DNA of 64,000 bases from Nostoc sp. ATCC 43529 (GTDB lineage Bacteria > Cyanobacteriota > Cyanobacteriia > Cyanobacteriales > Nostocaceae), in contig LWTK01000105.1 of assembly GCA_003326205.1 (NCBI GenBank), positions 274,361-338,360 on the forward strand, in the 5' to 3' direction. Under the pieces are notes generated by a model, which saw only the letters and a list, made by a program, of their open reading frames with translations, was not told where the DNA came from and did no database searches. Of the stretch, positions 44,715 to 53,886 are shown piece by piece (the stretch's first letter is position 1; each line of letters begins with the position of its first letter). Both the position numbers and the translations under genes were made by a program.

Positions 44715-46208
44715 TTAAGAACACTGAGGTTCGATTATCGAATTAGTATTTACATTTGGATCTAGTTGAAATTTATAACCTATATCCGAATTTTCATCTT
44801 TAACAATTTTGATGATAAATGCTAATGGTTCATTTCTTTTGCCTAATGTAAAGCTAATTTTACCCGTTGCACCGCATAAATTAGTAGTATTTTTTACTTG
44901 CTTTTGTAATTGCTGCCGGAGTTCTTGTGTATTTAATTGTTGAGGTATTTTCTTTAATCCTTGGATAATAACTTTAGTCGCATCATAAGCTACAGCACTT
45001 CGCCAATTTACTGTTTTTTTCCAGTGAGATTTAGCATCTTTTACAAAACTTTCGACAACTGGGTTTTTAGGAAAAGCATCTTGATGCCACGGTGTAACTA
45101 TGACCATATTTTCTGCATAGTTTTTTCCTTCTTTTAAGGTTTTTTCTGTATACAGAGTAGAACTGCTAAACAACCGTAGTTTGCCCTGATTGGCTTTGAC
45201 TAAATTAATAAAAGAGTCAATATTGCTGATAGATGCTGCTAATAGTAAACTATCTGCATTAAGTTTGCTAGATTGTTGAGCTTCCAAAAGTGCTTTTTGG
45301 GCTTTAAAATCTGGTTGGCTGACATCACACCTATCATAATTTTCAACACTTGACGCAAATGATTCTTTAAAAGATTCACTAACTGGTTCTTGGCGATCGT
45401 AGCAAATTAATAAGTTATGTTTTGATTGAGTATTTAAAAAGTAATTTTTGAGCTTCTCCGCTAAACGATTAACGTTTGGTACAATTTTAAAAATATAATT
45501 ATAATTATTCAGATTTAGTGTGTAGCTAGTAGGTGTAATCATCACTAACTGAGCTTTTTCATATTTTTCAGCGACTACCTGAGAAATACTACTAGCGTTA
45601 TGTCCAACCATAGCTACAATTTTTTCATTTTTAATAGCTTCATCTGCTACTTTTTTGGCAAATTCAGGGTCATTTTTATCATCAGCAATTCCTACTTGCA
45701 ACCATTTACCATTAATTCCGCCTCGACTATTAACTTCATTTTGAGCTTGAGCAACACCACGCAGAATTTCCTGTGCGATGTCTGATTCTTTTTCATGACT
45801 AATGGGAACGCTAACAGCAATTTCAATATATTGATGTTCTAGTTTTGCAGCTTCAGCATTATTTTTATAAATCAGGGTTTCTGGATCGGAAAATTGCTGA
45901 AATGCCAGATTAAAGTTTTCAGCAGCGTGAAAATAATCACCTCGTCTAAAATCTTCTATAGCTTTGCCTTTGTAATTCTGAAAATATTTTCTATTATTTT
46001 CATTTTTAATTTGGTTATTTGAATTTATTAAATATTTCTCTCCAAAACTAATTATTTGTTCTGGGCAATCAAATTTCTCAAATTGGCAAAAATATTTTTT
46101 GCTAACTTTACTAAGATTAATAGAAAATTGCAGAAATATAAAAATTGTTAATATTAAAGATATAATTAAAGAAACCCATTCATATTTATCTAATTGCCTG
46201 TATAACAT
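44715..46208 (-). CDS. Membrane-anchored type I periplasmic-binding-fold receptor (Leu/Ile/Val-binding-like)
   Basis: 497 residues. One N-terminal membrane helix (about 11-31) replaces a cleavable or lipobox signal. A linker with a TPR-like helical pair (80-115, KAIEDFRRGDYFHAAENFN) leads to a LIVBP-like fold (131-470: IEIAVSVPIS, AQNEVNSRGGINGKWLQV, IVAMVGHNAS, LVMITPTSY, AVAYDATKVIIQGL). It should sit outside the plasma membrane and bind a small ligand, as a sensor more than a transporter part. Its start overlaps the CHAT gene by 23 bp. It is last in the four-gene operon. Confidence 0.82.
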   Translation of the reverse strand: MLYRQLDKYEWVSLIISLILTIFIFLQFSINLSKVSKKYFCQFEKFDCPEQIISFGEKYLINSNNQIKNENNRKYFQNYKGKAIEDFRRGDYFHAAENFNLAFQQFSDPETLIYKNNAEAAKLEHQYIEIAVSVPISHEKESDIAQEILRGVAQAQNEVNSRGGINGKWLQVGIADDKNDPEFAKKVADEAIKNEKIVAMVGHNASSISQVVAEKYEKAQLVMITPTSYTLNLNNYNYIFKIVPNVNRLAEKLKNYFLNTQSKHNLLICYDRQEPVSESFKESFASSVENYDRCDVSQPDFKAQKALLEAQQSSKLNADSLLLAASISNIDSFINLVKANQGKLRLFSSSTLYTEKTLKEGKNYAENMVIVTPWHQDAFPKNPVVESFVKDAKSHWKKTVNWRSAVAYDATKVIIQGLKKIPQQLNTQELRQQLQKQVKNTTNLCGATGKISFTLGKRNEPLAFIIKIVKDENSDIGYKFQLDPNVNTNSIIEPQCS

Positions 46209-47661
46209 TTTTGATAAATCTCCCGGTAAAACGTAGTGATTTAGATAAAGGGTAGTATATGAGGCAAAACAAAGATATTATAAATACTGATATCAGTGAT
46301 GGAATAAGGGCAAAAAATAGAAGAGATAAACCATACTTAAAAATAAAAATTAAGCTGACATTAATAATTAATGCTAATATAGAAATAGCTAATAAATATT
46401 TTTTTTGACTGAAGTTTGGATAAAAAATAAATAAAAGTGCTGAGATGATTCCAGACAATATTAAAATAATTAACCAAAAATTTTGATTAATTAATAAAGT
46501 GCCTGCAAAGCTAATTGTCATCAATCCTAAGTTGAATCCTGTTAAGCCAACACTAAGAAGTACTTCTAAAATATTGGGTAATTTCCAGTCGCTTAATTTG
46601 ATAGATTCTGCATTTTCATTTTGAAAAATTACTGGTAGCCAGGTGTCACTCACTTCAAGATTTTGCTTTCTCGCTTCCTTGACAGCTAAAAACAAAGGCA
46701 TACCTAAATAAAAATTCTCTAAAAAATTTTGCAAAAAATCTATCGCTACATTATCTTTAATCTTCTCTCGCATGGAAATTGTTGTTAAACCATGCTGTCT
46801 GATTAAAGTTTGTCCTATTTTCATACCAAAACAAGAGTTGAAGATTGCCAAACGCAAACCTTTCTTAATGGCTATTTGTAAAGCATTTTCTAGTTCAGAT
46901 AAACTAATATCTACAGTTGATGTACTAGTTCCGATGCGAATAATATCAGTTTGATTGTTACTGATTCCAACTCCATGTCCTGTAAAAAATAGAATATCGT
47001 ATCCGTTTGATTCGATAATATTTAATAAAATTTGTTTTAAATTACCTTGAAGTTGGCTAGAGTTTTTATTAGGAAAATACTCAATCTTAATTTTTGTTTT
47101 TGAGTCAATTGTTTTAAGAATTTTAATGTCTTCATTAATGGAAATATGAGAGCTAGTACCTAAAATAGCAAGTAATTTAATTTGAGATTTTCGAGGAAAT
47201 ACAGAATTACTTCTAATAGTACCAGTTTTAAAGCTTAATGTAATTTCATTATTCGGGAATTTTTTTAAGACATTCCAGCAGTACCAAGGAAGTTGTTGTA
47301 AAAACAAATCATCAGTTTTAATCACTATCCGGCTAGGAAATGTTTTCGATGCGCCTAAAAAATCAATCAGTTCCTCTCGGATATTTTGAAAGTATTCGTG
47401 CTGGAGCCAATTATTAATATTGTCTTCTAATTTTTTTGCTAGAGGTTCGATATTGACAGTTAACTGTTCAGTTGTTTCCTCTGATTCAAGTCTAAATTGT
47501 GAAGTAGCAGATTGATTTATTGCATTCTGCCAATTTTGATAATCAAATTGAAGTTGTGAAAATAAGGGTAATTGACCTTTAATACCTTTATTACCAGCCT
47601 CTAAATAAACTGTTAATTCTTGATTAGATTGAACATCTATAGTGAGAACAGCAACCTGCAT
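46186..47661 (-). CDS. CHAT-domain (caspase-like) protease with C-terminal membrane helices
   Basis: 491 residues. The N-terminal ~150 residues are an unrecognised domain. The CHAT domain (about 160-350) has the catalytic H229 in FFTGHGVGI and C277 in FNSCFGM, plus AVKEARKQN near its end, so the Cys/His pair is complete. Four hydrophobic segments follow (about 367-392, 396-415, 422-442, 445-470), which anchors the protease to the membrane with the CHAT part probably cytosolic. It lies between DUF1822 (32 bp upstream) and the receptor-like gene (23 bp overlap). Substrate unknown; the sigma-like and DUF1822 proteins are candidates. Confidence 0.85.
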   Translation of the reverse strand: MQVAVLTIDVQSNQELTVYLEAGNKGIKGQLPLFSQLQFDYQNWQNAINQSATSQFRLESEETTEQLTVNIEPLAKKLEDNINNWLQHEYFQNIREELIDFLGASKTFPSRIVIKTDDLFLQQLPWYCWNVLKKFPNNEITLSFKTGTIRSNSVFPRKSQIKLLAILGTSSHISINEDIKILKTIDSKTKIKIEYFPNKNSSQLQGNLKQILLNIIESNGYDILFFTGHGVGISNNQTDIIRIGTSTSTVDISLSELENALQIAIKKGLRLAIFNSCFGMKIGQTLIRQHGLTTISMREKIKDNVAIDFLQNFLENFYLGMPLFLAVKEARKQNLEVSDTWLPVIFQNENAESIKLSDWKLPNILEVLLSVGLTGFNLGLMTISFAGTLLINQNFWLIILILSGIISALLFIFYPNFSQKKYLLAISILALIINVSLIFIFKYGLSLLFFALIPSLISVFIISLFCLIYYPLSKSLRFTGRFIKNVIQAIR

Positions 47662-47693
47662 ACATTTTGAAATTAATTTTGAAAATTAGATTA

Positions 47694-48632
47694 TCAATAA
47701 ATAACAAAGTTTTCTATGACGCTAATTCCTTCATTCACTATTTTGACCTGAAAAACTTCTCCAATACGTGCAATGAAGGGTTGTATTTGAATATGAGTAG
47801 GGCTTTTTAAGTCTATTTTGTGAGGAAAAATGTGTTCGGATTCATCAATAATTAAAAGTTGTAATGATGGTAATTCTTCGCTGTCAATTGCTTCTAAACG
47901 CAAGGAAACACGTTGACGTTGGTAGTCTTTAGGTGTAATTTCAGCAATCAGCAGAATATTTTGTGAACTTAAGTTAATTGCTGTAACTAAGGTACTCATA
48001 GAAAGACTGCGAGTTGCATACGATGGCGCAGGTTCTGAGGAAATATCTTTTAGGGTTTGCTGAAATATTTCAGCAAGATTAATATTTTTTAACTTATTCA
48101 ATAAACCTGGTTGCTGTGTTATATCTTCTGTCTGCTGTGCAGCTTTAGCAGCATAAATATCTTCAATGAGAGTATCTAGCGATCGCAGTTCATCAATCCC
48201 TATATTTACCATTGTTTGCTCGCTCACTTGATTTACAGGTAAAAAACCCATAAGTTCAACTTCCCTGAGCATATCATTAAACTGTACGCCAACATAACCA
48301 AACAAATTTTCTGTGACTTCCAGGGGTAACTCAAAGTGTGTTTGTTCTGGTAAAATCGGACAACATACTAATCTTTGATTGATGTCTGGTAAAACTAAAT
48401 CAGCAATATTAGATATAACTTGATTAGATAATTGCCAGCAATCACTGTCCTCTAAATTTGTATGAATTCCAAGATATTTTAAATAGCGATGCACAGCATA
48501 TACACTTAAAATATTGAGGTAAACTTGCTTTCCTTTTTCAGGTGTCAGTTGTTGAGCCGCAAATTTCCTAGCCAACTGATGCGCTTTTATTGATAAAGGA
48601 ACCGTAGATTTATGCATTTTCGCCTCATTCAT
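47694..48632 (-). CDS. DUF1822 family protein
   Basis: 312 residues from ATG 48632, whose ATGA overlaps the stop of the sigma-like gene. The open frame extends 69 bases further, but the overlap start is more natural. It has PLSIKAHQLARKFAAQQLTPEKG, VYLNILSVYAVHRYLKYLGI and, near the end, a beta-rich part. This is the cyanobacterial DUF1822 family, which is often encoded next to CHAT proteins and sigma-like factors. Function unknown. A linker between helical N-terminal and beta C-terminal halves (about 195-235) could be a cleavage site (inference). Confidence 0.82.
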   Translation of the reverse strand: MNEAKMHKSTVPLSIKAHQLARKFAAQQLTPEKGKQVYLNILSVYAVHRYLKYLGIHTNLEDSDCWQLSNQVISNIADLVLPDINQRLVCCPILPEQTHFELPLEVTENLFGYVGVQFNDMLREVELMGFLPVNQVSEQTMVNIGIDELRSLDTLIEDIYAAKAAQQTEDITQQPGLLNKLKNINLAEIFQQTLKDISSEPAPSYATRSLSMSTLVTAINLSSQNILLIAEITPKDYQRQRVSLRLEAIDSEELPSLQLLIIDESEHIFPHKIDLKSPTHIQIQPFIARIGEVFQVKIVNEGISVIENFVIY

Positions 48633-49336
48633 AGTAAGTAATCCTGCTCTAATCCAGAATTTAAAGCAACTTGTTGTAGATGTGATTGAATTTTTGACCA
48701 ATTTCTTCTGTAGTGTGCGTAGAGGGTTTGCTCGGAAACTCCAAAATCTTGAGCGATCGCTCGCTTAGTTTCTGGTTTATCTTTTAAATAAAGTCGCTGA
48801 ATAATGACTTGAAAATTACATCCAGGATTATCTCTTAAATGTGAATTTCGCAAGACAAAATCAGGGTCTTCATCGATATATTCTTTCAGCTTTTGAGCTA
48901 TAAACTTGATATTCTGCTGTTGAATTTTCTCAATGTAGCCTTCGAGTCCGTCTAAGCGTGGAGGTTCAAACCCCGTTTCAGATATTACTTCCTTAAAGCT
49001 AATACTCATACTGTCTTCATTGAGTTGTGCATCAAGACTAATACCTTGATTTCGCTTATTTCTAATATCTTTGACTCTCCAATGTAAATTTCCGTTAACC
49101 CAACGTACTAAACTGACAGTTAGCGATGGTGGATGTTCTTCAAAATATTGAATATTTCTCCCAAGCCACTCCCAAATTTGATCTAAGGCATCAAAATAAT
49201 CTTGGTGAGAAGATTGATAAAATCCCGGTAGTTGTTGTATTTTAACTATGAGCAAAGAAATGGCCTTAGCTCGTTGTGGACTATCTGGAGACAACTCTGA
49301 AGCTTGTCCGATCAATTCTCGAAGCTCTTCATCCAT
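48629..49336 (-). CDS. Sigma-70-like transcription factor
   Basis: 235 residues. The first 110 residues are helical and resemble a sigma region 2 (YFDALDQIWEWLGRNI, then LVRWVNGNLHWRVKDIRNKR). The C-terminus is a region 4-type helix-turn-helix (KRAIAQDFGVSEQTLYAHYRRNW, in part, about 190-215). The middle has LDGLEGYIEKIQQQNIK. It is the first gene of the CHAT operon and overlaps DUF1822 by four bases. It could be a diverged sigma factor or a regulator built from sigma parts. Confidence 0.75.
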   Translation of the reverse strand: MDEELRELIGQASELSPDSPQRAKAISLLIVKIQQLPGFYQSSHQDYFDALDQIWEWLGRNIQYFEEHPPSLTVSLVRWVNGNLHWRVKDIRNKRNQGISLDAQLNEDSMSISFKEVISETGFEPPRLDGLEGYIEKIQQQNIKFIAQKLKEYIDEDPDFVLRNSHLRDNPGCNFQVIIQRLYLKDKPETKRAIAQDFGVSEQTLYAHYRRNWSKIQSHLQQVALNSGLEQDYLL

Positions 49337-49589
49337 AGCGATTTATGCCTTTTATTAGCCTCATCATGCAGACCTCTACAATTTCTCTCAAGCAGATTGA
49401 GAAAATTTATGCATAATTCAGAATTCAGAATTGATAAGGCTTTGCTCAAAGTTGTTCGGCTGACGTTTTTAAATCCGGCGTTGCTGAATCATGGGATGAA
49501 ACCCGATCTATTGAAATCTTAAACTCCTTATTCTCTCTGCGCCTCTGCGCCTCTGCGTGAGATAAATCATCCCGCAATTATGCAACGCC

Positions 49590-50870
49590 TTAAATCCAAT
49601 TGCACAATGCTGCTATAAGTAAGACGCCAAGCCCAGCTAATAGGGGTAGGGCTACGCATTTAACTAAACTTAGCGGTGGTTGTTGGGCGATGGTGGAACT
49701 CATAATCACAACCGCCGCCACTGGACTCATGGTGCGTCCCAGCTGCGCCGCCACAGATACCAAAGTTCCGACTTTCACGGGTTCGAGATTGATTTTTGCA
49801 GCTATTGGTACGAGAACATTCATCACTGCGATCGCAGTGGCACTTCCAGAACCTGTAATTCCTGCCAGAGTAAATGGTAAAATCAAACTGGTAAACTTTG
49901 CCAACATGGCGCGATTTGCTAAAGCGTTAGTGAGAGTTTCAATTAATCCGTTGGCTTTGATTCCCTCAGTAAAAATTGTCGCGGTAATAACTAAAGAAAT
50001 AATGTTGGCATAGGCGTAACCTGCTCCTTCAAAAAATGCTGTTGTTAAACTATGCAAAGCTTTCGGAGTAGTTAACCCAGCAGCAACGATCGCAATTAAC
50101 ATCGCCGCAGCGATCGCTACACTGTTATTATTAAATTCTGCGGGTAGCTCCACCACTAAAGGCACAACAAATAATAATATCATTGGTAGTAGTGGTACTA
50201 ATGCCTTGATGTAATTTATTTCAAATTTTATTCCTAAATTTTGCTCGGTTTTAGTTATCTCCTCTGATGCAATCAAAACCAAGATGCAGAAAACTATAAG
50301 TGCGGTGACACTTGCTAACAAATTAATTGGCAAAACTTGGGCGAGGATAGCACTTGTTGATTGTCCAGTGAGTTCTGCAAGTCTGACCACTTCCACTGCA
50401 CCAGGATTAAATAACTCGCCTCCCATAGAAGAACCAAGTAATAAAAGTGCCCCTGCGATAGTTGGTGCAATTCCTACAGCTAATAATAAAGGTAATAAAA
50501 CAGTCCCAACAATTGCAGCTGTACTAGATTGACTGACAATCGCCATATTGACAATGTATGCAGCAATAATTCCACCAGGAATTAATAGCCACTTGCCATA
50601 ACGTAAAGGTGCGAGTAACAGATGTGTGAGATGGCGATCGCACTCTGTAAGTTTGAGGACATATGCAAATCCCATCGCTGTACAAATTGGCACAACTGTC
50701 TTTTCATTCGTCATTTGTTGAGTAATGATGACGAAAATTTGAGGCAATTTACCTGCAAGTAAAAATAATGCTACTGCACAGATAAATAAACTCAAACGCA
50801 CCTCAAAACGCTTGAACATCAAAACAACTGCCGTCACAATAATTATCAATGTGACTATAGTTGAAATCAT
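49590..50870 (-). CDS. dcuC: DcuC-type C4-dicarboxylate carrier
   Basis: 426 residues, about 12 membrane helices. It shows KRFEVRLSLFICAVALFLLAG at the start (in pieces), MGFAYVLKLTECDRHLTHLL, SMGGELFNPGAVEVV and the re-entrant motif GITGSGSATAIAVMNVLVP with LGRTMSPVAAVVIMSS near the end. These fit the DcuC family of C4-dicarboxylate exchangers. In a phototroph a role in fumarate/succinate exchange under dark anoxia is possible but not shown. It is monocistronic. Confidence 0.8.
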   Translation of the reverse strand: MISTIVTLIIIVTAVVLMFKRFEVRLSLFICAVALFLLAGKLPQIFVIITQQMTNEKTVVPICTAMGFAYVLKLTECDRHLTHLLLAPLRYGKWLLIPGGIIAAYIVNMAIVSQSSTAAIVGTVLLPLLLAVGIAPTIAGALLLLGSSMGGELFNPGAVEVVRLAELTGQSTSAILAQVLPINLLASVTALIVFCILVLIASEEITKTEQNLGIKFEINYIKALVPLLPMILLFVVPLVVELPAEFNNNSVAIAAAMLIAIVAAGLTTPKALHSLTTAFFEGAGYAYANIISLVITATIFTEGIKANGLIETLTNALANRAMLAKFTSLILPFTLAGITGSGSATAIAVMNVLVPIAAKINLEPVKVGTLVSVAAQLGRTMSPVAAVVIMSSTIAQQPPLSLVKCVALPLLAGLGVLLIAALCNWI

Positions 50871-51228
50871 CTTTAGCTCCCTGAATAACTTAGAAAAAAG
50901 AGTCAGACAATTTTGGATTTTGCATTGACATAATCCAAAATTATTTCACCCTCTATAAATTGCTCAGTTAATATCTTCGCAGTTATGCATCAAAATAAGC
51001 GCATACAGGGGATTTCAAGAAACGTGAAGCACGCAAAGTACGTCTCAAACCCAGCGATAAAGGCTGTTTTAGTTCTAACTTTTGAATTCTGCCACCAATA
51101 ACTTTTCCAAATAAATAATATTATTAAATATTATTACAATTTTTATTGTAAATTAATATTTGCAGCCCTGTTTGCAGATATCTATATTTGTTTAGCGGCG
51201 AATTCCATTCGCCAGAATATTTAAACCC
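50871..51228. other. AT-rich intergenic region between divergent genes
   Basis: No gene is seen. The part at 51110-51155 is very AT-rich and holds short palindromes (AATAATATTATT, TTACAATTTTTATTGTAA), so it may carry the promoters of both flanking genes. Confidence 0.35.
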
Positions 51229-51876
51229 ATGAGTCAAATAGTTTGGATCGCAAGACACGCCAACCGCCTCGACTTCGTAAACCCTGATTGGTTTCTCACT
51301 GCCGAACGACGCTACGATCCACCTTTGTCTGATGATGGTACGATCCAAGCCCAGCAGTTAGCAAAGCGTTTAAAGGGAGAAAAGATTACTCATATTTTTG
51401 CTTCACCCTTCTTGCGAACCGTACAAACAGCAAACGCGGTTGCAGAAGTGATGAACTTACCAATCAAACTCGAAACAGGTTTGAGTGAATGGCTAAATCC
51501 AGCTTGGATGACAGAAGAACCCAAAAGACTCTCGACTCCAGCATTAGCAGAATTATTCCCCAGAATTGACCTTGGCTACACTCCGCGTATCGCCGCCAAT
51601 TATCCTGAAACTCACGAAAAAGTACGGGAACGTTCTGGACAAACTGCTAGATGTTTAGCCAATGAATTCTTCCCAGAAAATATCCTCCTAGTAGCGCATG
51701 GTGCCTCAGTGTTGGGGGCTGCAATGGGCTTAGTGGGGGAAATTGCCAAAACCGAAGTTAAAGCTTCTTTATGTTCTTTGGTAAAAGTGGTACGTGACGA
51801 ACCAGAATGGTTATTAGAACTCAAGGGAGATACTTCCCATTTAACTCACATAGAAGAAGTGATTCGATTTGCTTAA
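51229..51876 (+). CDS. Histidine phosphatase family protein
   Basis: 215 residues of the phosphoglycerate-mutase-like superfamily. The phospho-His motif is IARHANRLDF, with the arginine helper in FASPFLRTVQTANAV, and the second catalytic His in LLVAHGASVLGAA. RHAN replaces the common RHG. The substrate is unknown; a PGM role is unlikely because the loop pattern resembles the UBASH3/STS branch. It precedes the glucokinase gene by 85 bp. Confidence 0.88.
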   Translation: MSQIVWIARHANRLDFVNPDWFLTAERRYDPPLSDDGTIQAQQLAKRLKGEKITHIFASPFLRTVQTANAVAEVMNLPIKLETGLSEWLNPAWMTEEPKRLSTPALAELFPRIDLGYTPRIAANYPETHEKVRERSGQTARCLANEFFPENILLVAHGASVLGAAMGLVGEIAKTEVKASLCSLVKVVRDEPEWLLELKGDTSHLTHIEEVIRFA

Positions 51877-51961
51877 ATCCTAGATCGGGAATTTACGATC
51901 GCAGCTTTCGCTATGTTGGGTATATCCTCCAAAAAAAAGTATTAATTCGCCAATAAATTCT

Positions 51962-52987
51962 ATGACTTTGCTACTTGCGGGAGATATCGGCGGTACGAAA
52001 ACTATTTTGCGATTGGTTGAAACATCCGATTCGCAAAGCTTACAAAGCATTTATCAGGAAAGTTACCACAGTGCAGATTTTCCTGATTTGGTACCGATAG
52101 TGCAGCAGTTTTTGGCTAAAGCTAACACATCATTACCAGAGAAAGCCTGTTTTGCGATCGCCGGCCCCATTGTCAAAAATACTGCTAAACTGACAAATTT
52201 AGTCTGGTTCCTGGATACCGAACGTCTACAACAAGAGTTGGGTATCCCACGAATTTCTTTAATTAACGACTTCGCCGCCGTCGGGTATGGCATTTCAGGT
52301 TTACAAGAACAAGACTTGCACGTCTTACAGTCTGGGAAACCTCAACCACAAGCCCCCATTGCCATTATTGGTGCTGGTACCGGCTTAGGGCAAGGATTTT
52401 TAATTAAAACGGGAAATTACTATCAAGTTTTTCCCTCAGAAGGCGGACACGCTGATTTTGCTCCCCGTAACGAAATCGAGTTTCAATTGTTGAAATATCT
52501 GCTGGGTAAACATGATATCCAGCGCATTTCTGTAGAACGGGTGGTTTCCGGGATGGGAATTGTAGCAATTTATCAATTTTTGCGCGATCGCAAATTTGCC
52601 GCTGAATCACCAGAAATCGCCCAAATCGTTAGAACTTGGGAACAAGAAGCCGGCAAAGAAGAGAAAAGTGTCGATCCTGGTGCCGCCATTGGTACAGCCG
52701 CACTCCAAAAACGCGATCGCCTTTCTGAACAAACCCTGCAATTATTCATAGATGCTTACGGCGCAGAAGCCGGGAATCTCGCCCTCAAACTCCTACCTTA
52801 CGGTGGCTTATACATTGCTGGTGGAATTGCCCCCAAAATCCTGCCGTTAATTCAAAACAGCGATTTCTTATTGAACTTCACCCAAAAAGGGAGAATGCGA
52901 TCGCTGCTGGAAGAGATACCCGTGTATATTATTCTCAACCCACAAGTTGGCCTAATAGGTGCTGCTTTATGTGCTGCTAGGTTATAA
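51962..52987 (+). CDS. glk: Glucokinase
   Basis: 341 residues of the bacterial Glk family. It has the phosphate-1 loop LLAGDIGGTKT, the substrate Asp in SLINDFAAVGYGI, GAGTGLGQGF, the glucose-binding EGGHADFAP and the C-terminal GGLYIAGGIAPKI. It phosphorylates glucose with ATP for entry into glycolysis or the oxidative pentose phosphate pathway, important in dark or heterotrophic growth of Nostocales. Confidence 0.95.
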   Translation: MTLLLAGDIGGTKTILRLVETSDSQSLQSIYQESYHSADFPDLVPIVQQFLAKANTSLPEKACFAIAGPIVKNTAKLTNLVWFLDTERLQQELGIPRISLINDFAAVGYGISGLQEQDLHVLQSGKPQPQAPIAIIGAGTGLGQGFLIKTGNYYQVFPSEGGHADFAPRNEIEFQLLKYLLGKHDIQRISVERVVSGMGIVAIYQFLRDRKFAAESPEIAQIVRTWEQEAGKEEKSVDPGAAIGTAALQKRDRLSEQTLQLFIDAYGAEAGNLALKLLPYGGLYIAGGIAPKILPLIQNSDFLLNFTQKGRMRSLLEEIPVYIILNPQVGLIGAALCAARL

Positions 52988-53031
52988 CAGCTGGCATCAT
53001 CAGTGAGATTAGCATCTCAAAGGCAAGAAAT

Positions 53032-53658
53032 ATGACAATTAAACATCTGTTGCCATTCATCGCCGCCACATTTATCTGTGGCGGATCTATTTTGGTGGAA
53101 GCGCGTCAACCCAAATCTCCTGCACCAGTTGTTAAACCGACTGTCAAGCCAACTCTCAAACCAACTGTTTCTCAACCCGTACAACCAAAATGGAAATTAT
53201 TCACTCCTCCAGATGGGCGCTTTACTATTTTGATGCCGGGAAGACCCAACAGAGAAACCCAATTCCAAAAAACTTATATGGGGGAAATTAACTTAGAAAT
53301 ATTTGTCGCTCAACCACCAAAACAACAAGTAGCATATATAGTTACTTACAATGATTTTCCTTACAGCTATGGAGAAATGTCTGACCCCCAAGCTGTACTC
53401 AACGATGCACGGGATATGGCTCTGAAAACTACGCAAAGTAAGTTAATTAGTCAACGAAATATTCGGAGTTCAAATAATCATCCCGGCAAAGAAATTGAGT
53501 ACATCAATTCTGGAGGAAAAATCACTAAAAGTAGAATGTATGTTGCCGAAGGCAGATTATATCAAGTAATGGCAATAACGACGAAAAAGCAGCAAAAGAC
53601 ATTAGCTAAAACTATTACAGGATATTTAAATTCCTTCCAAATAGTTTTGAAAAAGTGA
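53032..53658 (+). CDS. Secreted protein with proline-rich linker, unknown function
   Basis: 208 residues. A signal peptide (1-24, cut near VEA-RQ) is followed by a KPT repeat linker (30-53, four copies of 'K PTx') and a domain starting WKLFTPPDGRFTILMPGRP. This opening, with the later QVAYIVTYNDFP, TKSRMYVAEGRLYQVMAI and GYLNSFQIV, is seen in many cyanobacterial lipoproteins and secreted proteins of unknown function. It is likely periplasmic. Confidence 0.75.
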   Translation: MTIKHLLPFIAATFICGGSILVEARQPKSPAPVVKPTVKPTLKPTVSQPVQPKWKLFTPPDGRFTILMPGRPNRETQFQKTYMGEINLEIFVAQPPKQQVAYIVTYNDFPYSYGEMSDPQAVLNDARDMALKTTQSKLISQRNIRSSNNHPGKEIEYINSGGKITKSRMYVAEGRLYQVMAITTKKQQKTLAKTITGYLNSFQIVLKK

Positions 53659-53886
53659 AGTCCAGGGAACTGGGGACTGGGGATTGGTGATTGGGTGCCA
53701 AATCAAAAAATTCTGGTGATGGCTTTTAGACACACCAGAATTTAAAAAGTTTTTCACAATATAATATTGAGTGCGATCGCCTCTAGCTGCAAATAGGGAC
53801 TAGAGACAAGGGTTAACTCTTGTCTGTACAGAGTGTGGAATTTTCCCACAATTGATTATGTTAGAAACAGGGACTGGGAAAATATT

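Noticed and set aside
44715..46208. Treating the binding-fold protein as part of the Liv transporter next door
   Set aside because: It is on the other strand, has a membrane anchor instead of a lipobox and overlaps the CHAT gene, so it belongs to the CHAT operon.
49304..49522. 72-residue plus-strand frame between the sigma-like and DcuC-like genes
   Set aside because: It begins inside the sigma-like gene in antisense and runs through a dispersed GAATTC heptamer; no support.
51124..51348. Short minus-strand open frame over the start of the phosphatase gene
   Set aside because: It overlaps a clear gene on the other strand and has no family features.
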